A stretch of DNA of 64,000 bases, from positions 1,736,001 through 1,800,000 of the forward strand of contig LT608311.1 in NCBI GenBank assembly GCA_900095875.1. Reading direction: 5' to 3'. This DNA comes from Caecibacter massiliensis (GTDB taxonomy: Bacteria; Bacillota; Negativicutes; Veillonellales; Megasphaeraceae). This document shows, piece after piece, positions 9,140 through 17,070 of the stretch. The position numbers and the translations under genes are program-made. Position 1 is the first letter of the stretch. Every line of letters starts with the position of its first letter. The notes under the pieces were generated by a model. It ran no database searches, was not told where the DNA came from, and worked only from the letters and a program-made list of their open reading frames with translations.

Positions 9140-9188
9140 AAAAAAGCGCGCTGCACGATAATTCTCTTATCGCGCAGCGCGCTTTTTT
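9140..9188. terminator. Bidirectional terminator
   Basis: GC-rich 9-bp stem (9146-9154 with 9174-9182), extended inward by GATA/TATC, with A6 on the left and T6 on the right. It lies just past the stop codon of the minus-strand antiporter gene. Confidence 0.88.
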
Positions 9189-9203
9189 AGTCATGCCTGT
9201 TTC

Positions 9204-10658
9204 TTAAATGAAAAGCAGGAAGAATACGAAGGTGTCGATGATAAACACCGGAATCAGGATGGAGTTGGACCAGGCCATGTAACCGAAGAAGCTGGGCATC
9301 TTGATGTTGTTTTCTTCAGCAATCGCCTTGACCATGAAGTTAGGAGCGTTTCCGATATACGTATTGGCGCCCATGAATACGGCACCAGCCGAAATGGCTT
9401 CCAGCATGATCTGGCTGACCGTACCGACGGCTGTCTGAATACCTGTTGCAGCGCCGAGAGCACCGGCTGTCTGCAGGAATACGAGGTATGTCGGCGTGTT
9501 ATCCAGGAACGACGAGAGGAAGCCCGTAGCCCAGAACATCTGCCAGGGCTGGTTGATACCCAGTTCGGCACCGTGTGTCTTAAGCAGCATCAGTGCCGGA
9601 ATCATGGTGATGAAGATACCGATGAACAGGACGGCAACTTCGATGATCGGGCCGTTAGTGAATTCGTTGAGTTCACGGGTATGTTCTTTCGTAGTCTTAA
9701 GGGAGAGAAAAGCCGCGATGAGGATGATGATGACTTCCGCCAGTGTAGCAAAGGGGAAGACGATTTCATCGTAGATATGGATACCGGCGCCGTGGGCGAA
9801 GGCAGGAATCATTTCCGGAAGCAGGCCGTTAGCCAGTACGCCGACGATAATCATGGCGATGAAAATCAGGTTGTGGCCCCCTTCGATGCGGATCGGTTCT
9901 TTATGACCTTCTTTCTGCATGTCCATAGGGGAACGGCCGGCAGCGATTTCTTTCTTGTAGTAATGATGATCGATGAGGCAGAATACGGTAAAGAGAAGAA
10001 TCAGGTTGAACACCAGGATGGGCAGCAGGTGGAACGTCCAGGTAAAGGGAACGCCGCGCTGGAAACCCATGAACAGTGGCGGATCGCCAAGGGGTGTGAG
10101 ACAGCCGCCCATATTGGCGACGAGGAAGATGAAGAAGACCATCATGTGGACTTTCTTCTGGCGCCAGGCATTGGCTCGGATGAGAGGACGGATCATCAGC
10201 ATGGCAGCTCCGGTCGTCCCAATCCAGCTGGCAAGTGCCGTGCCGATGAGCAGCAGCAGAGCATTGATCTTTGTCGTGCCGGCCAGAGTACCTTTAATGA
10301 CGATGCCACCAGCGGCGACAAAGAGACCGTAGAGCAGAACGATGAATGGGATGTAATCCAGCAGTACCGATTCGAGGAGACGGAAGGCCCCTTCACCGGC
10401 ACCGTAGGCTGCGGAAAAGGGAATGAGGAAGATGAGCGACCAGCCGAGAGAGACCCACTTCATATTCTTTTCCCACCATTCACCTTTAAAAAGAGGGATG
10501 ATAGCAATAGACAGGAGCATGCCGACGAAGGGGATGATGCTCCAAACGGGCAGTGAATTGTTCACTAATTCATGGGCTGCCTCGTTAGCGAATACCGGTG
10601 GTGCGCTGAGTGTGAGCAAAGCCAGTGAGCCAGACAGTATCCTGCACAGTTTGTTCAT
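9204..10658 (-). CDS. NhaD-like sodium:proton antiporter (ArsB/NhaD superfamily)
   Basis: A 484-residue polytopic membrane protein with an N-terminal signal-like segment ending A-P-P-V-F-A, then about 12 hydrophobic helices. The residues around G-G-C-L-T-P-L-G-D-P-P-L-F and the C-terminal S-S-F-L-D-N-T-P-T-Y and G-N-A-P-N-F segments match the paired half-helix motifs of NhaD and citrate-permease-like transporters (CitMHS_2). The likely role is sodium export against protons, which would fit a cell using an Rnf ion gradient. I place the start at 10658, where AAAGGTGA precedes the ATG; a longer frame reaches 10736 without a ribosome-binding site. A dicarboxylate or arsenite substrate is not excluded. 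Confidence 0.8.
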   Translation of the reverse strand: MNKLCRILSGSLALLTLSAPPVFANEAAHELVNNSLPVWSIIPFVGMLLSIAIIPLFKGEWWEKNMKWVSLGWSLIFLIPFSAAYGAGEGAFRLLESVLLDYIPFIVLLYGLFVAAGGIVIKGTLAGTTKINALLLLIGTALASWIGTTGAAMLMIRPLIRANAWRQKKVHMMVFFIFLVANMGGCLTPLGDPPLFMGFQRGVPFTWTFHLLPILVFNLILLFTVFCLIDHHYYKKEIAAGRSPMDMQKEGHKEPIRIEGGHNLIFIAMIIVGVLANGLLPEMIPAFAHGAGIHIYDEIVFPFATLAEVIIILIAAFLSLKTTKEHTRELNEFTNGPIIEVAVLFIGIFITMIPALMLLKTHGAELGINQPWQMFWATGFLSSFLDNTPTYLVFLQTAGALGAATGIQTAVGTVSQIMLEAISAGAVFMGANTYIGNAPNFMVKAIAEENNIKMPSFFGYMAWSNSILIPVFIIDTFVFFLLFI

Positions 10659-10701
10659 GTAAATCACCTTTCTTGTTAAAATTTTTAATAAACTTAATTT
10701 T

Positions 10702-10710
10702 ATTATAGCA
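10702..10710 (-). promoter_or_regulatory. Extended -10 promoter of the antiporter gene
   Basis: On the minus strand TGcTATAAT lies 44 bases before the ATG. No clear -35 is present, as is common with extended -10 promoters. Confidence 0.55.
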
Positions 10711-10882
10711 CAAATCAATGTCTCGTGGCTATGCATAAATAGCTATGAAATGTGTACATTCCAGACTATACCTGAAACCAGGATAAGGTTATATAGAATT
10801 ATATATGCGCATAATCGTATAAAACGATGGACTGGCAATAGGAGAGATTTTTTTAAAAATTTTCAATAAGTTTTGCAGGAAT

Positions 10883-10910
10883 TTGATAGATAATAGCGAA
10901 TACATATAAT
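10883..10910 (+). promoter_or_regulatory. Promoter of the universal stress protein gene
   Basis: TTGATA at 10883-10888, a 16-base spacer and TATAAT at 10905-10910, 40 bases before the start codon. Confidence 0.7.
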
Positions 10911-10950
10911 AGGAAAGGTCAGTACGATGGTGAGACGAGGAGGGATTTAT

Positions 10951-11397
10951 ATGAAAGCTTACAAAAATATCATTGTCCCAACCGATGGTTCTGTGAACTC
11001 CAAACGCGCATTAGAACATGCTATAGTTCTTGCTTCTTCTTTGGGTGCGTCCATTACGTTGGTGTATGTGGCTAATATCGTATCCGTCATTTCTAATTTT
11101 GATCAGATTCCCAATGCCAGCGGTTATGTGACTGAACAGGTCGCCCTCGATATGGAAGAAGAAGGCAAAGGCGTCCTCGACGATTTTGCTAAGGAAGTAC
11201 CGGAAGGCATCGACGTGAAAACGGTCTTTGAAGTCGGCTCGCCCGGACCAGCCGTCTTATCAGTTGCTAAAAAGTATAAAGCCGATCTGATCGTCATGGG
11301 AAGCCGTGGCCTGGGACCGCTGAAAGGGTTGTTCATGGGTTCGGTCAGTAGTTATGTCGTAACTCATTCCGGATGCCCTGTTCTCATAGTTAAATGA
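10951..11397 (+). CDS. Universal stress protein, UspA family
   Basis: A 148-residue cytoplasmic Usp-fold protein. It starts with the I-I-V-P-T-D-G-S strand and ends with the nucleotide-binding signature G-S-R-G-L-G followed by G-S-V-S and a P-V-L-I-V-K terminal strand, so ATP binding is expected. Such proteins are induced in starvation, oxygen or uncoupler stress; the molecular role is usually unclear. The start at 10951 has GAGGAGGG 8 bases upstream; an in-frame ATG at 10927 has none. It has its own promoter and terminator and is divergent from the antiporter gene. Confidence 0.9.
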   Translation: MKAYKNIIVPTDGSVNSKRALEHAIVLASSLGASITLVYVANIVSVISNFDQIPNASGYVTEQVALDMEEEGKGVLDDFAKEVPEGIDVKTVFEVGSPGPAVLSVAKKYKADLIVMGSRGLGPLKGLFMGSVSSYVVTHSGCPVLIVK

Positions 11398-11472
11398 ATG
11401 CAGGTGGCAGGTTCCCTGTGCCGGTTTGTAACGGAAGGCAGGATTCCTGTACCGATGCCAGGTAGAGACGAG

Positions 11473-11517
11473 AAAGAGACTTTGTTCTGTAAAATAAGGA
11501 CAGAGTCTCTTTTTTTA
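11473..11517 (+). terminator. Terminator after the universal stress protein gene
   Basis: 9-bp outer stem (11473-11481 with 11504-11512) plus an inner CTGT/ACAG helix, followed by a T-run to 11517. Confidence 0.8.
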
Positions 11518-11537
11518 TAGGGAATTTGTAGTTTTTG

Positions 11538-11546
11538 TGATATACT
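11538..11546 (+). promoter_or_regulatory. Extended -10 promoter of the DUF2157 operon
   Basis: TGaTATACT, 66 bases before the ATG at 11613. No convincing -35 element is present. Confidence 0.5.
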
Positions 11547-11612
11547 GATATCGATATAAGCTGATGATACGCTTAGAATGAATACATACTCTGCCTGGGG
11601 GACACATATAAT

Positions 11613-13367
11613 ATGGAACACATGGACACAAAATGGCTGGAACAGCAAATCCGGGAATGGGAATCCAGAGGATGGGTTTCCCGTGAAGGGGCTGTCCAGA
11701 TACGTCATATACTGGAAACGAAAACGGCAGGCATTCCCCTGCCATTGCTGATTGTAGTAACGGCGCTGGGCCTTACTATTGCCGGTATGGCACTGATATG
11801 GGGACTGTCTGGTTTCTGGTACCAGACGAGTTTTGCCGTGCGCATAGGACTGGCGGCAGGACTGCTGCTTTTTTCACAAATCGCCGTTGGTGCCGGGATG
11901 CTCCGCAGTCGGCAGGGAACCTGGGGCGGTGAAGTGATTGCTGTCACTCATGTCCTTATACTGGGCGTTTCTCTGGCGATAGCTTTGCAGACCTATTATG
12001 TGGGCTGGGATACGCCTTCCTATCTTGCTGGATGGGTACTGCTGTCACTGCCAGGTATCTATCTCCTTCGTTCCGCCGGGGCAGTGATTCTCTATGCTCT
12101 GGGGGTACTGCTCTGGGCAGCCAGCGGAGGTCCGGTCAATGCGCCGGGAGGAGCAGCTTTTATGTGGATTCTGCTCGTACTGCTGGTGCCGTTTTATGGC
12201 CTGCTGCAGCGCCACAATGATGAAATCCGCCTGTCCGTATATTCCTGGACCCTTACGATTACGGTGTTCGCGGCATTCGGACTGGCCGCCCTCGATTCAG
12301 AATATATCCCGTTCCTGCTGCTGGCTACCCTGGCGGCGGCGATTATGCTGGCAGGGTATTCCATTGACATCCGCAAAGCCTGGGGCGTGCCGTTCCGCTG
12401 GTTTGGCCGCTGTGCTGCTGCAGGATCGCTGCTCATTTCATCCCTGCCGTCATCGTGGTATGGGATTGCCCGCATCCAGGGATTTCACTGGACGACGATT
12501 ACCGTTACGGTTATATTATTCCTGTCTATTCTGGCGCTGCTCTTGAAAGGTGTCAAAAAACGTTTCTGGGGTCCCGTGCTGTATGCGGGTATCCCGGTCA
12601 TCATCGCAGCAGAAACTATGCTGGTACGGAGCGGCCTTTACTCTTCCGTACCGCTTATCGTTTCCTCTATCTATCTGATTCTCATTGGATTTTATGAAAT
12701 GGTCCAGGGAATCCAGAGCGGTCATACCAAGCATACGAAGTTTGGCATCTGCGCCCTTCTTTGTCTGGTGGCGGCCTTCTTCTGGAGCGGCAGCGTTTCC
12801 CCGCTGGTACCGGTTGTGGCAATTATCATCCTGGCACTGGTGCTGATACAGATACGCCGCACATCAGACAGCCGCCGTGATGCGGCAGAACGGGCGCGGC
12901 ACCGGACAGATCTGCGCCATAATGTAACGACGGTACGTGCAAACCGCAAAGCCCGCAGCCGCCGTAAAAAACAGCCGGCCTCTATCAGAAAAGCTGGATC
13001 TCCTGATGTTCCAGCCGGACAGCCGGCAGAAACGGATGATATGGCTGATGTGGCAGAAGAGATGCCGGAATGGATGAAATCGATTCACATGCCGGAACTA
13101 AAAGAAGAACCGGAACCGCCCGTTCCCCCGGCACAAACGGTTACGCCGAGAGAACCGGAACTATCCCGGTTTACGCCGCCCGTATTTCATAATCCTGATG
13201 ACATCCCACTGCCTCCGTCCGTACCGGCAAAAGAAAAAGCACAGGCGCCGGCTGCCCGGCCGGCACAGCATCACGGTTCGCCCTGGGGCAGTGCTGCGCC
13301 TAAACCGGAAAGGGAAAAACACTTTACCCATTCTCCCTGGTCATCAGAAGGAGGCGATAGAAAATGA
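11613..13367 (+). CDS. DUF2157 domain membrane protein with a charged C-terminal tail
   Basis: 584 residues. The N-terminal ~45 residues form the soluble helical segment of DUF2157 (W-L-E-Q-Q-I-R-E-W then G-W-V-S). About 12 predicted membrane helices follow to near residue 415. The last ~170 residues are cytoplasmic-looking: first strongly basic with repeated R-R and S-R-R-K-K, then acidic and proline-rich with many P-P and P-E-P segments, a low-complexity tail most DUF2157 proteins lack. The function of the family is unknown. The start has GGGGG 11 bases upstream. Its stop overlaps the next start (ATGA), so the two are translationally coupled; the partner is a GDYXXLXY protein, a known co-occurrence. 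Confidence 0.75.
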   Translation: MEHMDTKWLEQQIREWESRGWVSREGAVQIRHILETKTAGIPLPLLIVVTALGLTIAGMALIWGLSGFWYQTSFAVRIGLAAGLLLFSQIAVGAGMLRSRQGTWGGEVIAVTHVLILGVSLAIALQTYYVGWDTPSYLAGWVLLSLPGIYLLRSAGAVILYALGVLLWAASGGPVNAPGGAAFMWILLVLLVPFYGLLQRHNDEIRLSVYSWTLTITVFAAFGLAALDSEYIPFLLLATLAAAIMLAGYSIDIRKAWGVPFRWFGRCAAAGSLLISSLPSSWYGIARIQGFHWTTITVTVILFLSILALLLKGVKKRFWGPVLYAGIPVIIAAETMLVRSGLYSSVPLIVSSIYLILIGFYEMVQGIQSGHTKHTKFGICALLCLVAAFFWSGSVSPLVPVVAIIILALVLIQIRRTSDSRRDAAERARHRTDLRHNVTTVRANRKARSRRKKQPASIRKAGSPDVPAGQPAETDDMADVAEEMPEWMKSIHMPELKEEPEPPVPPAQTVTPREPELSRFTPPVFHNPDDIPLPPSVPAKEKAQAPAARPAQHHGSPWGSAAPKPEREKHFTHSPWSSEGGDRK

Positions 13368-14029
13368 AATTACCAGATATGACTCTTCCTTCTGACAGCC
13401 GGATTAAATGGTTCGTCCTCATCGTGGTTTCTATCGTCCAGCTGGCTGCCCTGGGGTATATTGGCTGGCGCTGGCATAACATCACGGTCGATGGCATCCC
13501 TTACCAGTGGCAGTGCGTGCCCCGTCTGGAAGTGTCCAGCTTTGGCACCGATTATATACGCGTTGTCTTTCCCGAAGACACGGCTCCCTGGATGGATGTA
13601 ACAGAACCAGAAGAACATCAGACTATATACGTACATATTGCCCGTGACGATAAAGGCATGATGGAAATCAAAGGCGCATCGGCTTCTAAGCCGCTCATCG
13701 GAGGCGACTACATGGAAGCGAAAGTCGTTTCATATCATGATGGCAATGTACAGTTCCAGGTAGGCTTTAACCGCTATCGCATAGCTCCGGATAAAGCCGA
13801 TGGCATTTATGACATTGCTTCTGGTGACAGTGTCATAGCCAGCATCCGCATGAAAAAAGGTCTGGGCGTCATTGAAGGTATTTATGTCAATGGCATTCCC
13901 CTGGAAGCATCCAGCAACGGCGCCGCTATGGAGGCAGCCCGGTCAGAACGGCAGGGTGATGGAGAAACAAGGTCCTCCGGCCGGTCCCGTATTGTAGAAT
14001 CGGGAATGGTACCGCCCAAGGAAGAATAA
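13364..14029 (+). CDS. GDYXXLXY-type membrane-anchored protein
   Basis: 221 residues with one N-terminal membrane helix (about 15-33) and a larger extracytoplasmic domain. It has a G-G-D-Y-M-E-A-K-V segment near residue 111 that matches the motif after which the GDYXXLXY family is named, with a second conserved-looking A-S-G-D-S segment later. Members are encoded beside DUF2157 or DUF4401 membrane proteins, as here, and their function is not known. The start overlaps the previous stop by 4 bases and has AGAAGGAGG just upstream. The C-terminal ~40 residues are polar and probably disordered. Confidence 0.7.
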   Translation: MKLPDMTLPSDSRIKWFVLIVVSIVQLAALGYIGWRWHNITVDGIPYQWQCVPRLEVSSFGTDYIRVVFPEDTAPWMDVTEPEEHQTIYVHIARDDKGMMEIKGASASKPLIGGDYMEAKVVSYHDGNVQFQVGFNRYRIAPDKADGIYDIASGDSVIASIRMKKGLGVIEGIYVNGIPLEASSNGAAMEAARSERQGDGETRSSGRSRIVESGMVPPKEE

Positions 14030-14052
14030 TGCATGTAGAAAGAGAGGACTTT

Positions 14053-15348
14053 ATGAAAACCTACCTAAAACTGGGATTGACTGTACTGCTTATAGCCGCC
14101 TTTTGTCTGCTCTCCGGCTTCCGGGCCCAGACAATCATCCACGATGATGGCAGTGAGACGCAGGATGTGCTGAAAGTTTCAGAATCGGCATCCGGTCAGA
14201 AAAAACTCCGGGCTGATGCGGATGAATTTCAGAAGCGGAATTATACGATCATGGATTATGACAACGACAATGGCAAGGGATTCCGGGCTATGAAGACCAT
14301 TACCAAAGATGGTGCCAACCGCAGCTCCGTTGACCGCGTCGTGCATAAGACCCATGACGGATTCTTTTGTTCGACCTATTATATTGATTATAATTTTACG
14401 GCTGACAGCATTAAAGAATTGCGACTGGGAATGCCCATTGAAGAAAATGGGGCGGACCTGGAATATATTGTCTCTTTTCCATCGGGAACGAATGTAAAGA
14501 GCAATGCGTCCAAAGCCGACGACCAGGGCAGTACATATATGTGGAGCCTGAATAATTCGTCTCCGTCTAAAATCAGCCTTCAGGCGACGGTATGGCATAA
14601 ATTGGCGATTTATGTCGCCCTTTTTGCGATTGCAGCCATTCTTCTTTTTGTCATTATCATGGAAATACGCCGCCGGAATACGATCAGCTGGAAGCGGGCC
14701 GCCCACATGCGCCGTGTCGAAATCCTGGCATTGCTGCTTCCCCTGATTATATTCGGCTATATGGGATATGAATATTATACAGGCACGCATATCACGTCAG
14801 ATGCTCTGGCGAAAGTGTCGCAACAGAAACAGGAAGAACTGCTGGAAAGCCGGGAAGAAGATAAAAAACTCCACGATGCAGATACAAAAAAACAGCGCAG
14901 CGATGAGCTGTCTATGAGTAAAATCCGCAGCAAGACGTTGGAACTTTCCAGTGCTCTCCGTGATCTGAACCGCAATTATCAGTCCGGACGCATCAGCCGC
15001 AGCGGGGCCCGGTCGGAGGCCGCCAGCGTCGCGTCCCAGGTACAGGAACTGCTCGACAGCAGCAAGGGCCTGTCCCAGGCTGACCGGGATGAATTGCTGC
15101 ATCTTATTGAAGAAGCGGAATCCCTGGCCAGTGAACAGTCTTCTTCCAGTCAGGAGGAATTCCGTTCAGCTGTTTCAGACGAACAGCGGCGGGCCGATGC
15201 TATTGCATCGGATACGACCGCAGCGGCATCCGGACCGGACAGCCGTGAAGCCGATACCGTCCGTGGCGACAGCGCTTCGTCCAAAACGGACCGTACAGCC
15301 GACAATAATAAGAGTAAAGCGGCAGAAAAAGCAAAATCAGACAAGTAA
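14053..15348 (+). CDS. Membrane protein with signal peptide and long coiled coil, unknown function
   Basis: 431 residues, not recognised as a named family. It has a signal peptide (about 1-23), an extracytoplasmic domain of about 150 residues, two membrane helices (near 180-200 and 220-240), and a C-terminal half that is highly charged and helical, with K-Q-E-E-L-L-E-S-R-E-E-D-type heptads, ending in a Ser/Asp/Ala/Lys-rich low-complexity tail. I start it at ATG 14053 because of GAGAGGAC upstream; an in-frame ATG at 14029 lacks a site. The signal region has a cysteine but no proper lipobox. It is third in the DUF2157 operon and may tether that complex to the wall or another partner; this is inference. 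Confidence 0.6.
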   Translation: MKTYLKLGLTVLLIAAFCLLSGFRAQTIIHDDGSETQDVLKVSESASGQKKLRADADEFQKRNYTIMDYDNDNGKGFRAMKTITKDGANRSSVDRVVHKTHDGFFCSTYYIDYNFTADSIKELRLGMPIEENGADLEYIVSFPSGTNVKSNASKADDQGSTYMWSLNNSSPSKISLQATVWHKLAIYVALFAIAAILLFVIIMEIRRRNTISWKRAAHMRRVEILALLLPLIIFGYMGYEYYTGTHITSDALAKVSQQKQEELLESREEDKKLHDADTKKQRSDELSMSKIRSKTLELSSALRDLNRNYQSGRISRSGARSEAASVASQVQELLDSSKGLSQADRDELLHLIEEAESLASEQSSSSQEEFRSAVSDEQRRADAIASDTTAAASGPDSREADTVRGDSASSKTDRTADNNKSKAAEKAKSDK

Positions 15349-15450
15349 ATCGATAGATTTTCCATATTGATATTTATTACTGCCTGCAAACATGATATGA
15401 TACAGGTAGATGAAAATTCTCTTTACATTTTAAAGGAGGTAACGATACTT

Positions 15451-16686
15451 ATGCAGATTACAGAAGAAATCAAAAATGGCATCTATTGGATGGGATGCAA
15501 TGATTTCCGGACTGAATTATTTGAACGGATTTTCCCGATTCCCGAAGGCGTCACCTACAACTCCTATTTCATTGATGACACAAAGACCTGTGTCATCGAC
15601 GCCATGGACAAAGGATGCCGTGATGAGTTCCTGGAAGATGTAGAATATCTGCTTCATGGCCGCAAGCTCGATTATTTCGTCCTGCAGCATATGGAACCAG
15701 ACCATGCCAGTTCGGCCGTCGCCCTGTTGGAAAAATACCCTGATGCCAAGATCGTAGGCCAGCCCCAGACGTTCAAGCTGTTTGAACAATTTTTCCGCAA
15801 ACCGATGCCGGACCGTTATGTCGCAGTCAAAGAAGGCGACCAGCTGGCGCTCGGCAAACATACACTCCAGTTCGTCAAGGCACCGATGGTTCACTGGCCG
15901 GAAGTTATCATGAGTTATGACCTGACGGACCATGTCCTCTTCAGTGCCGATGCTTTTGGCATGTTCGGTACATTGGGCAATGTTTATGCCGACCAGGTCG
16001 ATTTTGAAGAAAATTATCTCGATTCTGCCCGCCGCTATTATGTCAATATAGTCGGCAAATTTGGCCCCCAGGTCGTCAATGTCCTCAAAAAAGCATCGGG
16101 CCTTCCCATCGATTATATCTGCCCGCTCCACGGTGTCGTATTCCGTACGCCGGCAACCATCAAATACATTATTGAAAAATACCTTCACTGGGCAAAATAT
16201 GTGCCGGAAAAGAAAGGTGTCGTCATTGCTTTTTCGTCCATTTACGGCAATACAGAACGGGTTGCCTGCGCACTGGCCCATAAGCTGAGCCAGCGGGGAA
16301 TCCAGGATGTCCGCCTCTATGATGTGGCTAAGATTCATTCATCCTACATCACGGCGAAGGCCTGGGAATACAGCCATCTCGTACTGGCTGCTCCGACGTA
16401 CAACCTCAATCTGTTCCTGCCTATGGAAAACTTCCTCCACGATCTGAAGACACTCATGTATCAAAAGCGTACTGTTGGCGTCATTGCCTGCCACAGCTGG
16501 GCATCGGCTGCCTATAAGACGATGGTCGATTACGTAGAAAACCAGTTCAAGTGCTGCGAACTGCTGGAACCGACGATGGACATCAAATCGTCTCTGAAAG
16601 ACGATCAGGAATGCGAACTCGATGATCTGGCAGATAAACTCGTCGAAAGCATCAATGAATATCCGGATCCGAAAACACTGATTTAA
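15451..16686 (+). CDS. A-type flavodiiron protein (FprA family)
   Basis: Cytoplasmic enzyme that reduces O2 to water or NO to N2O, protecting anaerobes. 411 residues: an N-terminal metallo-beta-lactamase-like diiron domain with H-M-E-P-D-H-A near residue 80, a ligand histidine in M-V-H-W-P-E, the bridging aspartate in F-S-A-D-A-F-G, and a histidine in C-P-L-H-G-V. A C-terminal flavodoxin domain has S-S-I-Y-G-N-T-E near 267. All ligands appear present. The start has AAAGGAGG 10 bases upstream; the frame extends upstream without a better site. No rubredoxin or NADH:rubredoxin oxidoreductase is adjacent, so the electron donor is encoded elsewhere. Confidence 0.93.
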   Translation: MQITEEIKNGIYWMGCNDFRTELFERIFPIPEGVTYNSYFIDDTKTCVIDAMDKGCRDEFLEDVEYLLHGRKLDYFVLQHMEPDHASSAVALLEKYPDAKIVGQPQTFKLFEQFFRKPMPDRYVAVKEGDQLALGKHTLQFVKAPMVHWPEVIMSYDLTDHVLFSADAFGMFGTLGNVYADQVDFEENYLDSARRYYVNIVGKFGPQVVNVLKKASGLPIDYICPLHGVVFRTPATIKYIIEKYLHWAKYVPEKKGVVIAFSSIYGNTERVACALAHKLSQRGIQDVRLYDVAKIHSSYITAKAWEYSHLVLAAPTYNLNLFLPMENFLHDLKTLMYQKRTVGVIACHSWASAAYKTMVDYVENQFKCCELLEPTMDIKSSLKDDQECELDDLADKLVESINEYPDPKTLI

Positions 16687-16699
16687 CGGGTGTGATGAA

Positions 16700-16734
16700 A
16701 ACGGGACTGCCACAGTAGGACGGTCCCGTTTTTT
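16700..16734 (+). terminator. Terminator after the flavodiiron protein gene
   Basis: AACGGGAC (16700-16707) pairs with GTCCCGTT (16723-16730), followed by a T-run to 16734. Confidence 0.88.
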
Positions 16735-16792
16735 CTCCGGTTGTGCAAAAGGAACGATGATATATTGTTAGAAAGCACAGGAGGTGAGTTCT

Positions 16793-16948
16793 ATGATTAT
16801 TCGTGACAATACGGCTAAAAGCGGTGATCCTCATGAACAGGAAAAAGCCCGCAATAACGGGGAAGAACTGAAAATAGACCTGGGCCGGGACCTGACAGAA
16901 GATGAACAAAAGATTTTTGAAAAGCTGCGGGAAGGCCTGCATATGTAA
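16793..16948 (+). CDS. Small acidic protein of 51 residues, unknown function
   Basis: A short frame with the hallmarks of a real gene: AGGAGGTGA about 5 bases before the ATG, a downstream terminator, and a terminator before it that isolates it from the flavodiiron gene. The product is very polar, rich in Glu, Asp, Lys and Arg, with no membrane segment and no cysteine. A helical C-terminal part contains D-L-T-E-D-E-Q-K-I-F-E-K-L. I do not recognise a family. Similar small acidic proteins can be regulators or anti-adaptors, but nothing here shows that. Confidence 0.6.
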   Translation: MIIRDNTAKSGDPHEQEKARNNGEELKIDLGRDLTEDEQKIFEKLREGLHM

Positions 16949-16958
16949 TGGCGGCGGC

Positions 16959-16993
16959 AAAGAGGATGTCTCAAAGGGCAGCCTCTTTTTTTT
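16959..16993 (+). terminator. Terminator after the 51-residue gene
   Basis: AAAGAGG (16959-16965) pairs with CCTCTTT (16982-16988) across a partly paired loop, and the T-run continues to 16993, 11 bases after the stop codon. Confidence 0.8.
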
Positions 16994-17070
16994 AAGCAAT
17001 GAAAGAACGTATGTTTGAAAGACAGCAGCGGATGTGCTATGATAGGGGAAGAAAAAAGGGGGGAGTCGGT

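Noticed and set aside
9573-10556. 327-residue frame antisense to the NhaD-like gene.
   Set aside because: Very rich in Asp, Glu, His and Arg, as expected from the complement of membrane-protein codons; no ribosome-binding site.
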